From Pseudomonadota bacterium (GTDB lineage: Bacteria; Pseudomonadota; Alphaproteobacteria; Rhizobiales; Hyphomicrobiaceae), in the NCBI GenBank assembly GCA_018242215.1, contig JAFECG010000025.1, positions 1 through 64,000 of the forward strand: a stretch of DNA of 64,000 nt, read 5' to 3'. Both the position numbers and the translations under genes were made by a program. The notes under the pieces are model-generated. The model was given only the letters and a program-made list of their open reading frames with translations. It ran no database searches and was not told the origin of the DNA. Each line of letters opens with the position of its first letter. Within the stretch, counting starts at the first letter, position 1. This document shows, piece after piece, positions 47,201 to 54,970 of this stretch.

Positions 47201-47701
47201 ATGGACCAACACCGTGACCTACCCGCAATCGAGCGCGACCTCAACCAGGCGCTTGTCACCTTCAATATGTCGCGCGGGGTCTTAAATTCAAAGCTCTCCG
47301 TCTTCGCCGCCAGGGAAGGGGCCGAGGACAGGCTCATCAACATGGCGGACGCGTACGGCCCCGAGCACGTCCTGGACGTCATGCGCGAAAACCCGTCCCT
47401 CGCCGGATTGCCCCGCGCCGCCACCTCCGCCGAGATCGCCGAACTCAGGGAACCGTTGACCGCCGCCTACAACAACGCGCACACCGTCTCAAAGCTCAAT
47501 TCCGAAAAGCAAAATAAACTCCGCGAAGCCGACCCCACGCTGCCCAAGGCCGTCATGGTCAACGGCCGCCCGATGGTCTACGACCCCGAGCGCAACGTCG
47601 CCCTGTGGATGGACACCGGCGAAGAAGAAGACATGGACCACGAGGTCATCGAACCGTCCACCGAGCAAGACGACGAAGAAGAGCAGGAACGCGGGATGTG
47701 A
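47201..47701 (+). CDS. Hypothetical protein, acidic tail
   Basis: A 166-residue soluble protein. The first 90 residues are helical (DLPAIERDLNQALVTFNMSR and onward), the last 40 are strongly acidic (EEEDMDHEVIEPSTEQDDEE). It is the first island gene transcribed away from the excisionase. No family recognised; the acidic tail suggests contact with a basic partner or DNA mimicry, which is speculative. Confidence 0.6.
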   Translation: MDQHRDLPAIERDLNQALVTFNMSRGVLNSKLSVFAAREGAEDRLINMADAYGPEHVLDVMRENPSLAGLPRAATSAEIAELREPLTAAYNNAHTVSKLNSEKQNKLREADPTLPKAVMVNGRPMVYDPERNVALWMDTGEEEDMDHEVIEPSTEQDDEEEQERGM

Positions 47702-47784
47702 ACCGGAATTATGCCCCACTTCGTCAAATGACCAACTCCCCGATGCCTGCCAGATGCTACTAAGCCCGGTGAACGGGCTCAGCC

Positions 47785-48645
47785 ATGCACAACATCGTTC
47801 TTGACCGCGACAACATTGGGCGCCTGACCGTGGTGCAGGCCTCCGCTTCCACCATGCTCACCGACCCCTTGGAGGACATGCACAGCCGCGCCCGCCGCGA
47901 CATTCTCTTTAAACCGTTGTCATCGGCCGAACGTCAGCTCATGAGGGCCGCCAAGCACCTCGACATTCACCAGCGCCGCGTGGTCGCCCACTACATCATC
48001 ACCAACCCCAACCTCTCGGACCCCTATTGGACCATCCCCTGTATCATCAAGCCCGACGGCGTCGCCGCAAACGACAGCCTCACCGAAAACGTCATGCGCG
48101 AAGCCATGCACCCCGTCGACGAATTCCACGCCTTCAAGGCGATGGCGGACAAGGGCATGACGGAGGTGGACATCGCGGCCGCCTACCGCACCACGCCGCT
48201 GGTGGTCAAACAACGCCTCCGGCTTCCGCCGATGCCAAGGCCCGCCTCAAGGAACTTGAAGACGAACGCGACGCCTTGGAGAACGACAAGGATGCCGACC
48301 CCGAGCATGTTGAGGCCCGCACCGAGGAAATTGACGCGGCGATCACCGCCATCGAGGAACCGACCCCCATCTTCCGCAAGAAGGAAATGAAGCGCGCCGG
48401 CGTCTTCATCGCCCTCGACCACGATGGAAGCCTCGACATCGACTACACCGCCCGGGCCAAACACCTGCTGCCGCGCATCCTCAACGATAAAGGGCCGCCG
48501 CTCGCCAATGCCTTCTGGAAGATGGATCTTGAAGACGTGCTCGCGGGCGCTACACCGAGCCCCATCGGCCGCACCGTCATCAGGACGTCACCGCGCAGTG
48601 CGCCCAGGACGAATGGCTGATCGTCGAGGCCTGGGATGCATCGTA
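47785..48645 (+). pseudogene. ParB-like partition/nuclease gene with internal deletion
   Basis: The first 147 residues carry ParB-type features, including a helix-turn-helix (MTEVDIAAAYRTTPLVVKQR). At about 48,226 the frame shifts: the ParB continuation appears in another frame as KARLKELEDERDALEN followed by AGVFIALDHDGSLDI, which normally lies several hundred residues later. So the middle is deleted and the frame broken, and the C-terminus is shortened. The intact type is a ParB/Spo0J-like protein common on plasmids and islands. It is probably inactive. Confidence 0.65.
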
Positions 48646-48678
48646 GCCTTCGCCGCCCTCATGCCCCATTACCCGCAG

Positions 48679-48831
48679 TCAGGACAGTCTCAGACCTTCC
48701 CCATCAAACCGCGCTCCCACCCCAACAATACTCATTTGCTCATCCGGCAGCGGCCGCTGAAGCTTGCCCCAGGCGCACCGCACCGTGACTTTCCATCCCG
48801 CCGTCCACGCTTCGCCAAGGGTCTCGACCAT
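48679..48831 (-). CDS. Possible small protein (50 residues)
   Basis: An ATG at 48831 with AAGGTGA 7 bases upstream opens a 50-residue frame beginning MVETLGEAWTAGWKVTVRCA. The Trp-rich start recalls small rhizobial proteins of unknown function. It may be a fragment of a longer gene. Support is the ribosome site and composition only. Confidence 0.35.
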   Translation of the reverse strand: MVETLGEAWTAGWKVTVRCAWGKLQRPLPDEQMSIVGVGARFDGEGLRLS

Positions 48832-48897
48832 GGCGGCTCACCTTAGAAGCGGGCGAGAACAATGCAAGAACAAACCTTGGGCTGCCCCTTGCTGCTA

Positions 48898-48915
48898 TGT
48901 AACCCATGGGTTACA
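48898..48915. promoter_or_regulatory. Perfect 18-bp palindrome, probable operator
   Basis: TGTAACCCATGGGTTACA is a perfect palindrome that ends 8 bases before the chosen start (48924) of the phosphoribosyltransferase gene. The operon encodes a HigA-like DNA-binding domain, so autoregulation at this site is likely (inference). If translation began at ATG 48906 the site would lie inside the gene, which argues for 48924. Confidence 0.6.
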
Positions 48916-48923
48916 CTTCGCCC

Positions 48924-49514
48924 ATGGGAATCGACATCAACCCGAGCAAGATCGAGGGCCACTGGACCACCGGCTTCGCCCTGGACCTCCACACGATCAG
49001 CAGTACCCCGGCCGGCTACAACGAATACGGCCACATGCAATTCGACACGGTCCGGCCCCCCATCGCCGAATGTCTTTTCCAGCTCAAGAACCGTGGGGAC
49101 AAGGACGCTGCGGATCCCATCATCGACGCCGCCGTCACCTTCCTCAAACCCAAACTCAAGCACAGCCAGCTGCTCGTGCCGGTTCCTCCCTCCAGCCAGC
49201 GCACGATTCAACCGGTGTTGATCCTCGGCGACGGCATCGCCAGAGGACTTGGACTTCCCTTCGTTCCCTGCATCACCAAAACGCGGGCAACCCAACAGCT
49301 GAAGAACGTCACCGACGTGGAGGAGAGGAAGAAGCTGTTGGAGGGGCTCTATGACGTGGAGCCGGGGAAGACAGAGGGCAAGAAGGTGCTTTTGTTCGAC
49401 GACCTGTACCGGTCCGGCGCCACCATGAACGCGGTCGCCGACGTACTTCTCAGCAAAGGCAAGGCAGCGGCCGTCTACGCCCTCACGATCACCAGGACAA
49501 GGAGCAACCAATGA
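48924..49514 (+). CDS. ComF-like phosphoribosyltransferase
   Basis: A 196-residue type I PRTase. The 5-phosphoribosyl-pyrophosphate-binding motif is KVLLFDDLYRSGATMNAV at about residues 155-172, and LLVPVPPSSQRTIQPV is the strand-loop seen in ComF-like proteins. The enzyme should join a base to PRPP or bind a nucleotide. Its stop overlaps the next gene by 4 bases (ATGA), so the two are translationally coupled. The PRTase sits where a toxin usually sits upstream of an antitoxin gene, which is an inference only. Confidence 0.8.
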   Translation: MGIDINPSKIEGHWTTGFALDLHTISSTPAGYNEYGHMQFDTVRPPIAECLFQLKNRGDKDAADPIIDAAVTFLKPKLKHSQLLVPVPPSSQRTIQPVLILGDGIARGLGLPFVPCITKTRATQQLKNVTDVEERKKLLEGLYDVEPGKTEGKKVLLFDDLYRSGATMNAVADVLLSKGKAAAVYALTITRTRSNQ

Positions 49515-50365
49515 AAACGATCTTCATCGGCGGCTCGCGCGACATCAGCCGCCTGCCCCAAGAACTCAAGGAACGCCTGGACGCTGTGATGGCCCAAGGC
49601 CACCGCGTCATCCTCGGCGATGCGAGCGGTGCCGACAAAGCCGTGCAGAAGTACCTCGCCGACCACGCGTACCGCAACGTCACGCTCTTTTGTTCCGGCG
49701 ACCGGCCGCGCAACAACGTCGGCAATTGGATGACCCGCAATGTCATCGTCGAATCCAAAACGAAGGACTACCAGTTCTACGCCGCCAAAGACCGCGAGAT
49801 GGCCCGCGAAGCCGATTTCGGATTGATGATCTGGGACGGAAAAAGCCCGGGCACGCTTCTCAACCTCTTGAGGCTCTCGCAGGCGGACAAGATCGCCGTC
49901 CTCTACAATATTCCGACCAAGGACGTCGTGAACTTCAAGATGGCCGACCAAATCCGCCGGTACATCGCCTCATGCGACGCACCCGTCCGCGCCGACATCG
50001 AAAAGCGCGCCACGCCATTGGAGAAGATGTTCCTCGCCGGCGAGGCGGCACAACCCAGCCTCCTCGATGAGGCCCCGGTCTCCGACACCGCACCGCCCAA
50101 ACCCCTCGACGCCCGGTCCATCGACGCCCTCAACAAGGCCTTTCACACCGGCAACGTGGCCCGCATCATCGAGACGCTTGGCGCCCTTGCCCGAGAGCAA
50201 GGCATGAGCCACGTCGCCCGCGAGACCGGCCTCGCGCGCGAAGGGCTCTACCGTTCCCTGGACTCCGGCGGGAACCCGGAATTCGCGACGGTCATGAAGG
50301 TGCTTTCGTCGATCGGGGTGACCCTCGATGCGCGCCCCACCGACAACGAGGCGCTCGACCGCTAG
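49511..50365 (+). CDS. SLOG-like nucleotide-binding domain fused to HigA-like antitoxin domain
   Basis: A 284-residue fusion. The N-terminal half (about 1-165) is a Rossmann-like SLOG/YspA-type domain: FIGGSRDISRLP, the phosphate loop GDASGADKAVQK, and FGLMIWDGKSPGT. SLOG domains bind or cleave nucleotides and occur in conflict and signalling systems. The C-terminal half (about 200-280) is an antitoxin-type helix-turn-helix of the addiction-module-antidote family (ARETGLAREGLYRSLDSGGN, then VMKVLSSIGVTLDARP). No RelE/HigB-type toxin is adjacent. The fusion and the coupled PRTase form an unusual pair. Confidence 0.8.
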   Translation: MKTIFIGGSRDISRLPQELKERLDAVMAQGHRVILGDASGADKAVQKYLADHAYRNVTLFCSGDRPRNNVGNWMTRNVIVESKTKDYQFYAAKDREMAREADFGLMIWDGKSPGTLLNLLRLSQADKIAVLYNIPTKDVVNFKMADQIRRYIASCDAPVRADIEKRATPLEKMFLAGEAAQPSLLDEAPVSDTAPPKPLDARSIDALNKAFHTGNVARIIETLGALAREQGMSHVARETGLAREGLYRSLDSGGNPEFATVMKVLSSIGVTLDARPTDNEALDR

Positions 50366-50371
50366 CGCCTC

Positions 50372-50740
50372 TCAGGCCGCTCCTCTTCTGCGCCTCGCAG
50401 AAGCGTCCGCCCGGATGTCCTCAAGGTAATCCCGCACATCTTCCGCGAAACTGTCCTGGAGGGCGTCCGAAAGGCCCTGGAAGAGAAACCACTTCCGCGC
50501 ATGGTCGCACACGTCGCGATCAGTCGCCTCGAGAAAGCCCGTCCCGTATTTCTGGCGCAACGCAATCCGCTCTTTCACCAGCTGCGCGATGTCGAGCTCG
50601 AGGTGATGACCATCACACTCGGCCGTCTCCACCTCGATCACCACCACCTGGCCGAATTCATCCCATTGCGCCTCGCCCCTGAAATGGCCATATCCCACGC
50701 CGGCGATCTCCACACCAACTTCCTCAAATTGACGCTGCAT
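50372..50740 (-). CDS. Hypothetical protein downstream of Ku
   Basis: A 122-residue soluble, acidic protein; GGAGAAG stands 5 bases before ATG 50740. It includes VVVIEVETAECDGHHLELDI and CDHARKWFLFQGLSDALQD and ends in an Arg-rich tail. It lies 34 bases after the ku stop on the same strand, so the two are probably co-transcribed. No family recognised. Confidence 0.6.
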   Translation of the reverse strand: MQRQFEEVGVEIAGVGYGHFRGEAQWDEFGQVVVIEVETAECDGHHLELDIAQLVKERIALRQKYGTGFLEATDRDVCDHARKWFLFQGLSDALQDSFAEDVRDYLEDIRADASARRRRGAA

Positions 50741-50774
50741 GGACTTCTCCCTACGCAAAACGCTTAGCGGCCAA

Positions 50775-51611
50775 TCACGCCGACTTCTTTCCCTTCGCGG
50801 TTTTCAACTTGGGCTTGGCCTTCTCCTTGCCCTCGATGCTCTTCCTCAACGCGTCCATCAGGTCGACGACATTGCCCCCAACCCGCCGGGGCGCCTCGAC
50901 GTGCGAGATGATCTTCTTGCCCTTCCGCTTGGCTTCCACCAGCGCGCGCAGTTTTTCCTGGTACACATTTTCGAATTTCTCCGGCCTGTAGGGCGCGGTC
51001 TTCTGGCCGATGAGCTGCACCGCCAGATCGATCATTTCCTTCTGCGGTTTCTCCGCAGGGACCTCGTCGAAATAGTCCTCGGGCTTCTTCAACTCATCCG
51101 CGAACCGCAGCATCTCCATCACCAACCCGTCCTGCAGCGGCGATACCGACACAACCCACGTCCGGTTGGAAATCGTCACCTCGCCAAGACCAACCTTGCC
51201 GGTTTTGCGGAGCGCGTCGCGGATGACCGCATAACCTTCCGCCGCAAGCTTGTCGGCCGGGACAAGGAAGTAAGGGCGCTCAAAGTAGCGGTAGTCGATC
51301 TCGCTCTGGTCGATGAACTGGAGAAGATCCAATGTCTTGGAACTTTCCGGCTTCGCCGCATCAATTTCGGCCTGGTCTACGAGCACGTATTCGTCAGGCG
51401 CCACCTCCACGCCCTTCGCGATGTCGGTTGACTGGACCTCACCCACGCCCTCGACATAGCGCTTCCGGCCGACGCGACGGCCAGAGGGTTTATGTATTTC
51501 GTTGAAGCGGACTTCCGCCTGGGTCTCGACGGCGCTGTAAATTTCAATGGGGAGCGAGACCAGGGACAATCTCAAATGCCCCTTCCAGTACGCGCGGGTA
51601 TGCTTGGGCAT
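50775..51611 (-). CDS. ku: Non-homologous end-joining protein Ku
   Basis: A 278-residue prokaryotic Ku that forms a ring on DNA ends and recruits a ligase. It starts RAYWKGHLRLSLVSLPIEIY, has FNEIHKPSGRRVGRKRYVEG and YRYFERPYFLVPADKLAAEG in the core, and a C-terminal Lys-rich tail (KEKAKPKLKTAKGKKSA) typical of LigD-recruiting Ku. No ligD is in the window. Finding Ku in an integrated element is known but not usual for a lone copy. Confidence 0.95.
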   Translation of the reverse strand: MPKHTRAYWKGHLRLSLVSLPIEIYSAVETQAEVRFNEIHKPSGRRVGRKRYVEGVGEVQSTDIAKGVEVAPDEYVLVDQAEIDAAKPESSKTLDLLQFIDQSEIDYRYFERPYFLVPADKLAAEGYAVIRDALRKTGKVGLGEVTISNRTWVVSVSPLQDGLVMEMLRFADELKKPEDYFDEVPAEKPQKEMIDLAVQLIGQKTAPYRPEKFENVYQEKLRALVEAKRKGKKIISHVEAPRRVGGNVVDLMDALRKSIEGKEKAKPKLKTAKGKKSA

Positions 51612-51739
51612 GATTTTCTACTCGGAACACTAGATCTCGACGTGGGAAGCCCACGCACCACAAAATGTTCCCGCGCCCGGTTATCCACAACGGGAACAGG
51701 GGTGGAACAACGGCGGTTTTGGCCCTATTTCTTACCACC

Positions 51740-52072
51740 ATGAGCCATGGCCCCGCGCAAAAAGTCCTTCCCCGCGATCCGCGCCTGCACGCAGCCTGGC
51801 GCGCCGCCTGTCTCGAATACCGCGCCTGCCGGCGGGAAGGGCATTACGAATGGATCTGCTATCACAACGCCCGCGCCACGCTCTGGCGAATGGTACCGGA
51901 CCTCACCTACGAGAAGGCGGCAGAAGAAACGACCAGCGCCATCTCCTACGCCTCTGTCATGCACCCCGCCTGGCTGTGGTCGGGAACATCCAGCGTTCCG
52001 CCTCGACCGAAGATGCCGTTCGCTCCGCCCCACATCATCAATGACCCCGAAACCTTGATGCACCTTCGCTAA
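51740..52072 (+). CDS. Hypothetical protein
   Basis: A 110-residue protein, Trp/Arg-rich: LHAAWRAACLEYRACRREGH and NARATLWRMVPDLTYEKAAE. ATG 51740 is preferred; an in-frame upstream start at 51665 adds a different-looking 25 residues. No family recognised. It opens a small plus-strand group divergent from ku. Confidence 0.5.
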   Translation: MSHGPAQKVLPRDPRLHAAWRAACLEYRACRREGHYEWICYHNARATLWRMVPDLTYEKAAEETTSAISYASVMHPAWLWSGTSSVPPRPKMPFAPPHIINDPETLMHLR

Positions 52073-52098
52073 GAGGACCAGCCGAGCCGCAACCACCC

Positions 52099-52308
52099 AT
52101 GACAAACCTCACCCAGCAAGACATCGATCTCCTGCGTGGCCTGCTCATGGAAGGCGGTTCGTGCATCCTGCGCGACTTGCCTTACAAGGCCGCATATAGC
52201 GCCCTCGCCGGCAGAGGATACGTGCTTGAGACACAACTTGCACGCGGGGACGTCCACGTTGTGCTGACAGACGCCGGCCGCCGCGCCTTGCACAACATCA
52301 TCAACTAA
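52099..52308 (+). CDS. Small winged-helix-like protein
   Basis: A 69-residue protein: LTQQDIDLLRGLLMEGGSC, then AYSALAGRGYVLETQL and VHVVLTDAGRRAL, the helix-helix-strand-strand pattern of a minimal winged helix. Possibly DNA-binding (inference from fold pattern only). Confidence 0.55.
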   Translation: MTNLTQQDIDLLRGLLMEGGSCILRDLPYKAAYSALAGRGYVLETQLARGDVHVVLTDAGRRALHNIIN

Positions 52309-52376
52309 TCCGTTGGGAAACGAAATAACCCGCTGACACCTGGAACATCCCTGGGCAAGCGCCGGTTTCCCCACGC

Positions 52377-52577
52377 ATGAACCAGGACGACTCGAAACGG
52401 TCCCCAGCCTCGCCCGGCAAAATCATCGGAACCCCCGATGGATGGACGCCGAACTCCACCCTCGATCATTTCATCCAATGCCCTGGCTGCGGCGCGTGGG
52501 TCGATATGCGCGACCTCGGTATGGTGTTCGAACACGCCGGTGAACTGCCACATGGGGCGGGCGTCCAACGACAATGA
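52377..52577 (+). CDS. Small Cys-pair protein
   Basis: A 66-residue protein with a single CxxC (QCPGCGAW) and a later His pair (FEHAGELPH); this could bind one zinc as C-C-H-H. It follows the previous small gene in the same direction. No family recognised. Confidence 0.5.
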   Translation: MNQDDSKRSPASPGKIIGTPDGWTPNSTLDHFIQCPGCGAWVDMRDLGMVFEHAGELPHGAGVQRQ

Positions 52578-52587
52578 TCAGTCCGCA

Positions 52588-52980
52588 TCATGTCTTGAAG
52601 AGGTAATCGCCGGCCGAAAGCGCCGCCTCAGCTTTTTTTGCAGCCTTCCGGTCTGCACAAGCCAGGGTGCGGTATTCAATGCGCCCGATATTCTCAAGGA
52701 CATACTCGCGCTTGGCCGCATTGTTGCGCGTGCCCGTTCCGAAGGGCGCCGGGAGCAAAGATGCCATCCGTTCGCACAGGTTGCCACCCGAGCCAAACAG
52801 AACAAGCTTGCCGGTATCCCGTTCACGCAAATCGTAGCAGCCCGGACCGAACGGTGCCCAAAGGTATTCGCCTTTGCGCGGATCAGGGAACAATCTCCAG
52901 TCCGAAAACGCTGCCTTCGCCGGGACGCGCAAGCCCTGTTCCTTTTGCAAATCCAAGACACCCCATCCTTCCGAATTCAT
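52588..52980 (-). CDS. GIY-YIG-like protein
   Basis: A 130-residue protein whose segment GCYDLRERDTGKLVLFGSGG, with RMASLLPAPFGTGTRNNAAK after it, resembles the GIY-YIG nuclease-like fold in a variant form; YDL and LFG replace GIY and YIG. The classical catalytic Tyr/Glu are not certain. It may be a degenerate nuclease or a binding module. Confidence 0.55.
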   Translation of the reverse strand: MNSEGWGVLDLQKEQGLRVPAKAAFSDWRLFPDPRKGEYLWAPFGPGCYDLRERDTGKLVLFGSGGNLCERMASLLPAPFGTGTRNNAAKREYVLENIGRIEYRTLACADRKAAKKAEAALSAGDYLFKT

Positions 52981-52987
52981 TCACTCC

Positions 52988-53018
52988 CTTGTCAGTTTAG
53001 CTTTCGCCCTTCTCGATA
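52988..53018 (+). promoter_or_regulatory. Duplicated promoter, copy 1
   Basis: CTTGTCAGTTTAGCTTTCGC (52988-53007) carries a -35 TTGTCA and, 18 bases on, a -10 TCGATA (53013-53018). The same layout stands upstream of the paralogue at 53730. Confidence 0.5.
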
Positions 53019-53038
53019 GAAAAACGAGAAGAAGGAAC

Positions 53039-53584
53039 ATGATGCGCTTTTTTAGTTTGTTGATTTTGAGTGCCGCCCTCACTGGCAATGCCTTCGCGCT
53101 GGAGGCGTCAGCAGGAGCTGACACCGTGAACACGAGCCAGCTCGGCATTGACGCCAAACTCAACGCCATCAATGCGGCGACCACGGCGGTGCTCAACAAG
53201 ATCCTCAACTGCGCCAAGACTGGCCAATCCTTCGATTCGGCGTCGGATGCATGCATCGGCCTCACCAAAACCGAGCAGCAAACGCTTCTCAGCTGCAATA
53301 AGTACAACCAATTCTACAACAACACGACCGGAACCTGCGCGAGCGGATCAGCTTCAAAGCCCGAGCTTGTCAGGGTCGCGCATTTTTCCACTTCCAACTC
53401 CAACAAAACCTTTCAACTTGGCGGGCCCTATCAACTCTGCACGCTCGTGAGCGACAGCCGCGCCGGCGATGCCCACGGGTATTGCACCATTTCAGGAACC
53501 CCGGGAACCAACTGGACGATCGCGTCAAAGCACTACTCAGGCGCGGCCGTGATGTGCACCGTTGACTGCTACAATTTCAAATAA
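53039..53584 (+). CDS. Exported Cys-module protein (paralogue 1)
   Basis: A 181-residue exported protein. After the signal peptide it has an N-terminal helix with GADTVNTSQLGIDAKL, then two modules of the pattern C-x-x-x-x-x-FY/FD-x2-T/S-x-x-C (for example NKYNQFYNNTTGTCASG) and a C-terminal beta-rich domain with two Cys pairs (CTISG, CTVDCYNFK). It is the closest relative of the next gene (53730). The role is unknown; a cell-surface role is likely from the signal and Cys modules. Confidence 0.7.
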   Translation: MMRFFSLLILSAALTGNAFALEASAGADTVNTSQLGIDAKLNAINAATTAVLNKILNCAKTGQSFDSASDACIGLTKTEQQTLLSCNKYNQFYNNTTGTCASGSASKPELVRVAHFSTSNSNKTFQLGGPYQLCTLVSDSRAGDAHGYCTISGTPGTNWTIASKHYSGAAVMCTVDCYNFK

Positions 53585-53673
53585 GCGGTCATCGATTCAC
53601 AAAAACCCGATAATCGCGCCGCCCTTCTCTCGGCACACATGCAACAGTGGGCAAAAGCCTTTTCCTCTTGAAC

Positions 53674-53704
53674 CTTGTCAGTTTCGCTTTCGCGGCTCTC
53701 CATA
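53674..53704 (+). promoter_or_regulatory. Duplicated promoter, copy 2
   Basis: CTTGTCAGTTTCGCTTTCGC (53674-53693) with -35 TTGTCA and, at 18-base spacing, -10 TCCATA (53699-53704). It is a near-identical copy of the element at 52988. Confidence 0.5.
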
Positions 53705-53729
53705 ACATCTTGTAAAGGAGAGAAACGTA

Positions 53730-54395
53730 ATGCGCGTTCTTGGATTGTTGATTATGAGCGCCGCCCTCAGCGGCAATGTAATGGCCCTGGAAGCCTCCGC
53801 CGGCGCGGACAACGTCAACAGCAGCCAACTCGGCATCAACGCCAAAATCGATGCGTCCAACCAGATCCTCACCGCAGGCATGAACCAGATGCTCGCGTGC
53901 AATATCCAGGGCAAGCTTTTTGACTCGACCGCGAACGTCTGCAAGGACCCCGGCGAACCGCTGGCCGCGAAGATTGCCGCGTGCACTACCAACAAGGAGT
54001 TCTATAACCAGGCCACGGGAGACTGCATGGCCTCGGCGCCTGATCTCACCGACAGCCTCAATAACGCCAATGCGCTGCTCACCAAGATGCTCGCCTGCAG
54101 CAACGCCAAGCAGTTCTATAATTCCACCACCGGAGCGTGCTCCGGTGGCGGTTCCGCGTCCCTCAAGCAGGTCTATGTCAGCCCCGTTTATAATCTCGCG
54201 AAATCGAACAAGGATAAAACCTATACCCTCGCCAAGGCCGACCTTTGCGTCCTCAACCTCGTCAAGGGTTCCACTTCCCAGCCTCGCGGTGGTTGCACCA
54301 TCGCCGGCGTACCTGGGGGGACCTGGAGCGTCACCATCTCGTCCTACTCCGACAGTGCGCGCTGGTGCCAGGCCACCTGCTACGATTTGCAATAA
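53730..54395 (+). CDS. Exported Cys-module protein (paralogue 2)
   Basis: A 221-residue exported protein, longer relative of the previous gene. It shares the N-terminus (SAGADNVNSSQLGINAKI) and has three Cys modules (CTTNKEFYNQATGDC and CSNAKQFYNSTTGACSG among them) plus the C-terminal domain ending CQATCYDLQ. AAAGGAGAG precedes ATG 53730. The extra module suggests growth by unit duplication. Confidence 0.7.
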   Translation: MRVLGLLIMSAALSGNVMALEASAGADNVNSSQLGINAKIDASNQILTAGMNQMLACNIQGKLFDSTANVCKDPGEPLAAKIAACTTNKEFYNQATGDCMASAPDLTDSLNNANALLTKMLACSNAKQFYNSTTGACSGGGSASLKQVYVSPVYNLAKSNKDKTYTLAKADLCVLNLVKGSTSQPRGGCTIAGVPGGTWSVTISSYSDSARWCQATCYDLQ

Positions 54396-54406
54396 TACCA
54401 TTAACC

Positions 54407-54970
54407 CTAGTTGACGCAGGAGCATGCGCGATAGAATCCTCCGCCGCTGCCAGCTTGGGTTGTCACCGGACTGGTCGAACGTAGGATTTTGCCGCTAAGA
54501 AGGGAATAATAACAGCCTGCGCTTGAACCTGTTGTGCTACCGGATCCCCCCACAGCCGTCTGCCCAAGCGCCGCCATCACGCTGCTGCAATTTGACAAGC
54601 TGCCGCCACTGCCGGTGTAATCGATGGTGCCATCGGTGGTGCCGCCATGCGATGAGCACGTCGCCGTGCACGTCGCGCTCGAAGCACCCTCATACCAACA
54701 ATATCCACCAACACTCTTTCCGGCGCATGGACCCGCACATGCGCTTATCGTGACTCCTGCCGGCGTATTGTTGTAAAATTGGCTCCATTCCGTGCTGGTC
54801 TTGGTGGGAACAAAAATCGCCTTGCCCGATGCATGTGCGTTGGCGACGTTCTTGCAGGTCGAAAATTCGGTGATGTCCTGGTTCGCGCCGTTGTTGACCT
54901 GGTAGCCGGTCGCGGCTGTCAGCATCGCGCTGGTGAGAAGGCAAAGGCAGAGGCAGGCCAAGCTTCTCAT
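54407..54970 (-). CDS. Exported Cys-rich surface protein
   Basis: A 187-residue exported protein: signal peptide with several Cys, then a Ser/Gly/Thr/Cys-rich body (ACAGPCAGKSVGGYCWYEGA, SSATCTATCSSHGGTTDG) ending GFYRACSCVN. Many disulfides are likely. Its ATG overlaps the stop of the gene at 54967 by 4 bases, so both are in one operon. Confidence 0.65.
   Translation of the reverse strand: MRSLACLCLCLLTSAMLTAATGYQVNNGANQDITEFSTCKNVANAHASGKAIFVPTKTSTEWSQFYNNTPAGVTISACAGPCAGKSVGGYCWYEGASSATCTATCSSHGGTTDGTIDYTGSGGSLSNCSSVMAALGQTAVGGSGSTTGSSAGCYYSLLSGKILRSTSPVTTQAGSGGGFYRACSCVN

Noticed and set aside
50775-51611. Ku-LigD operon
   Set aside because: No ligase, polymerase or 3'-phosphoesterase domain gene is near Ku in this window.
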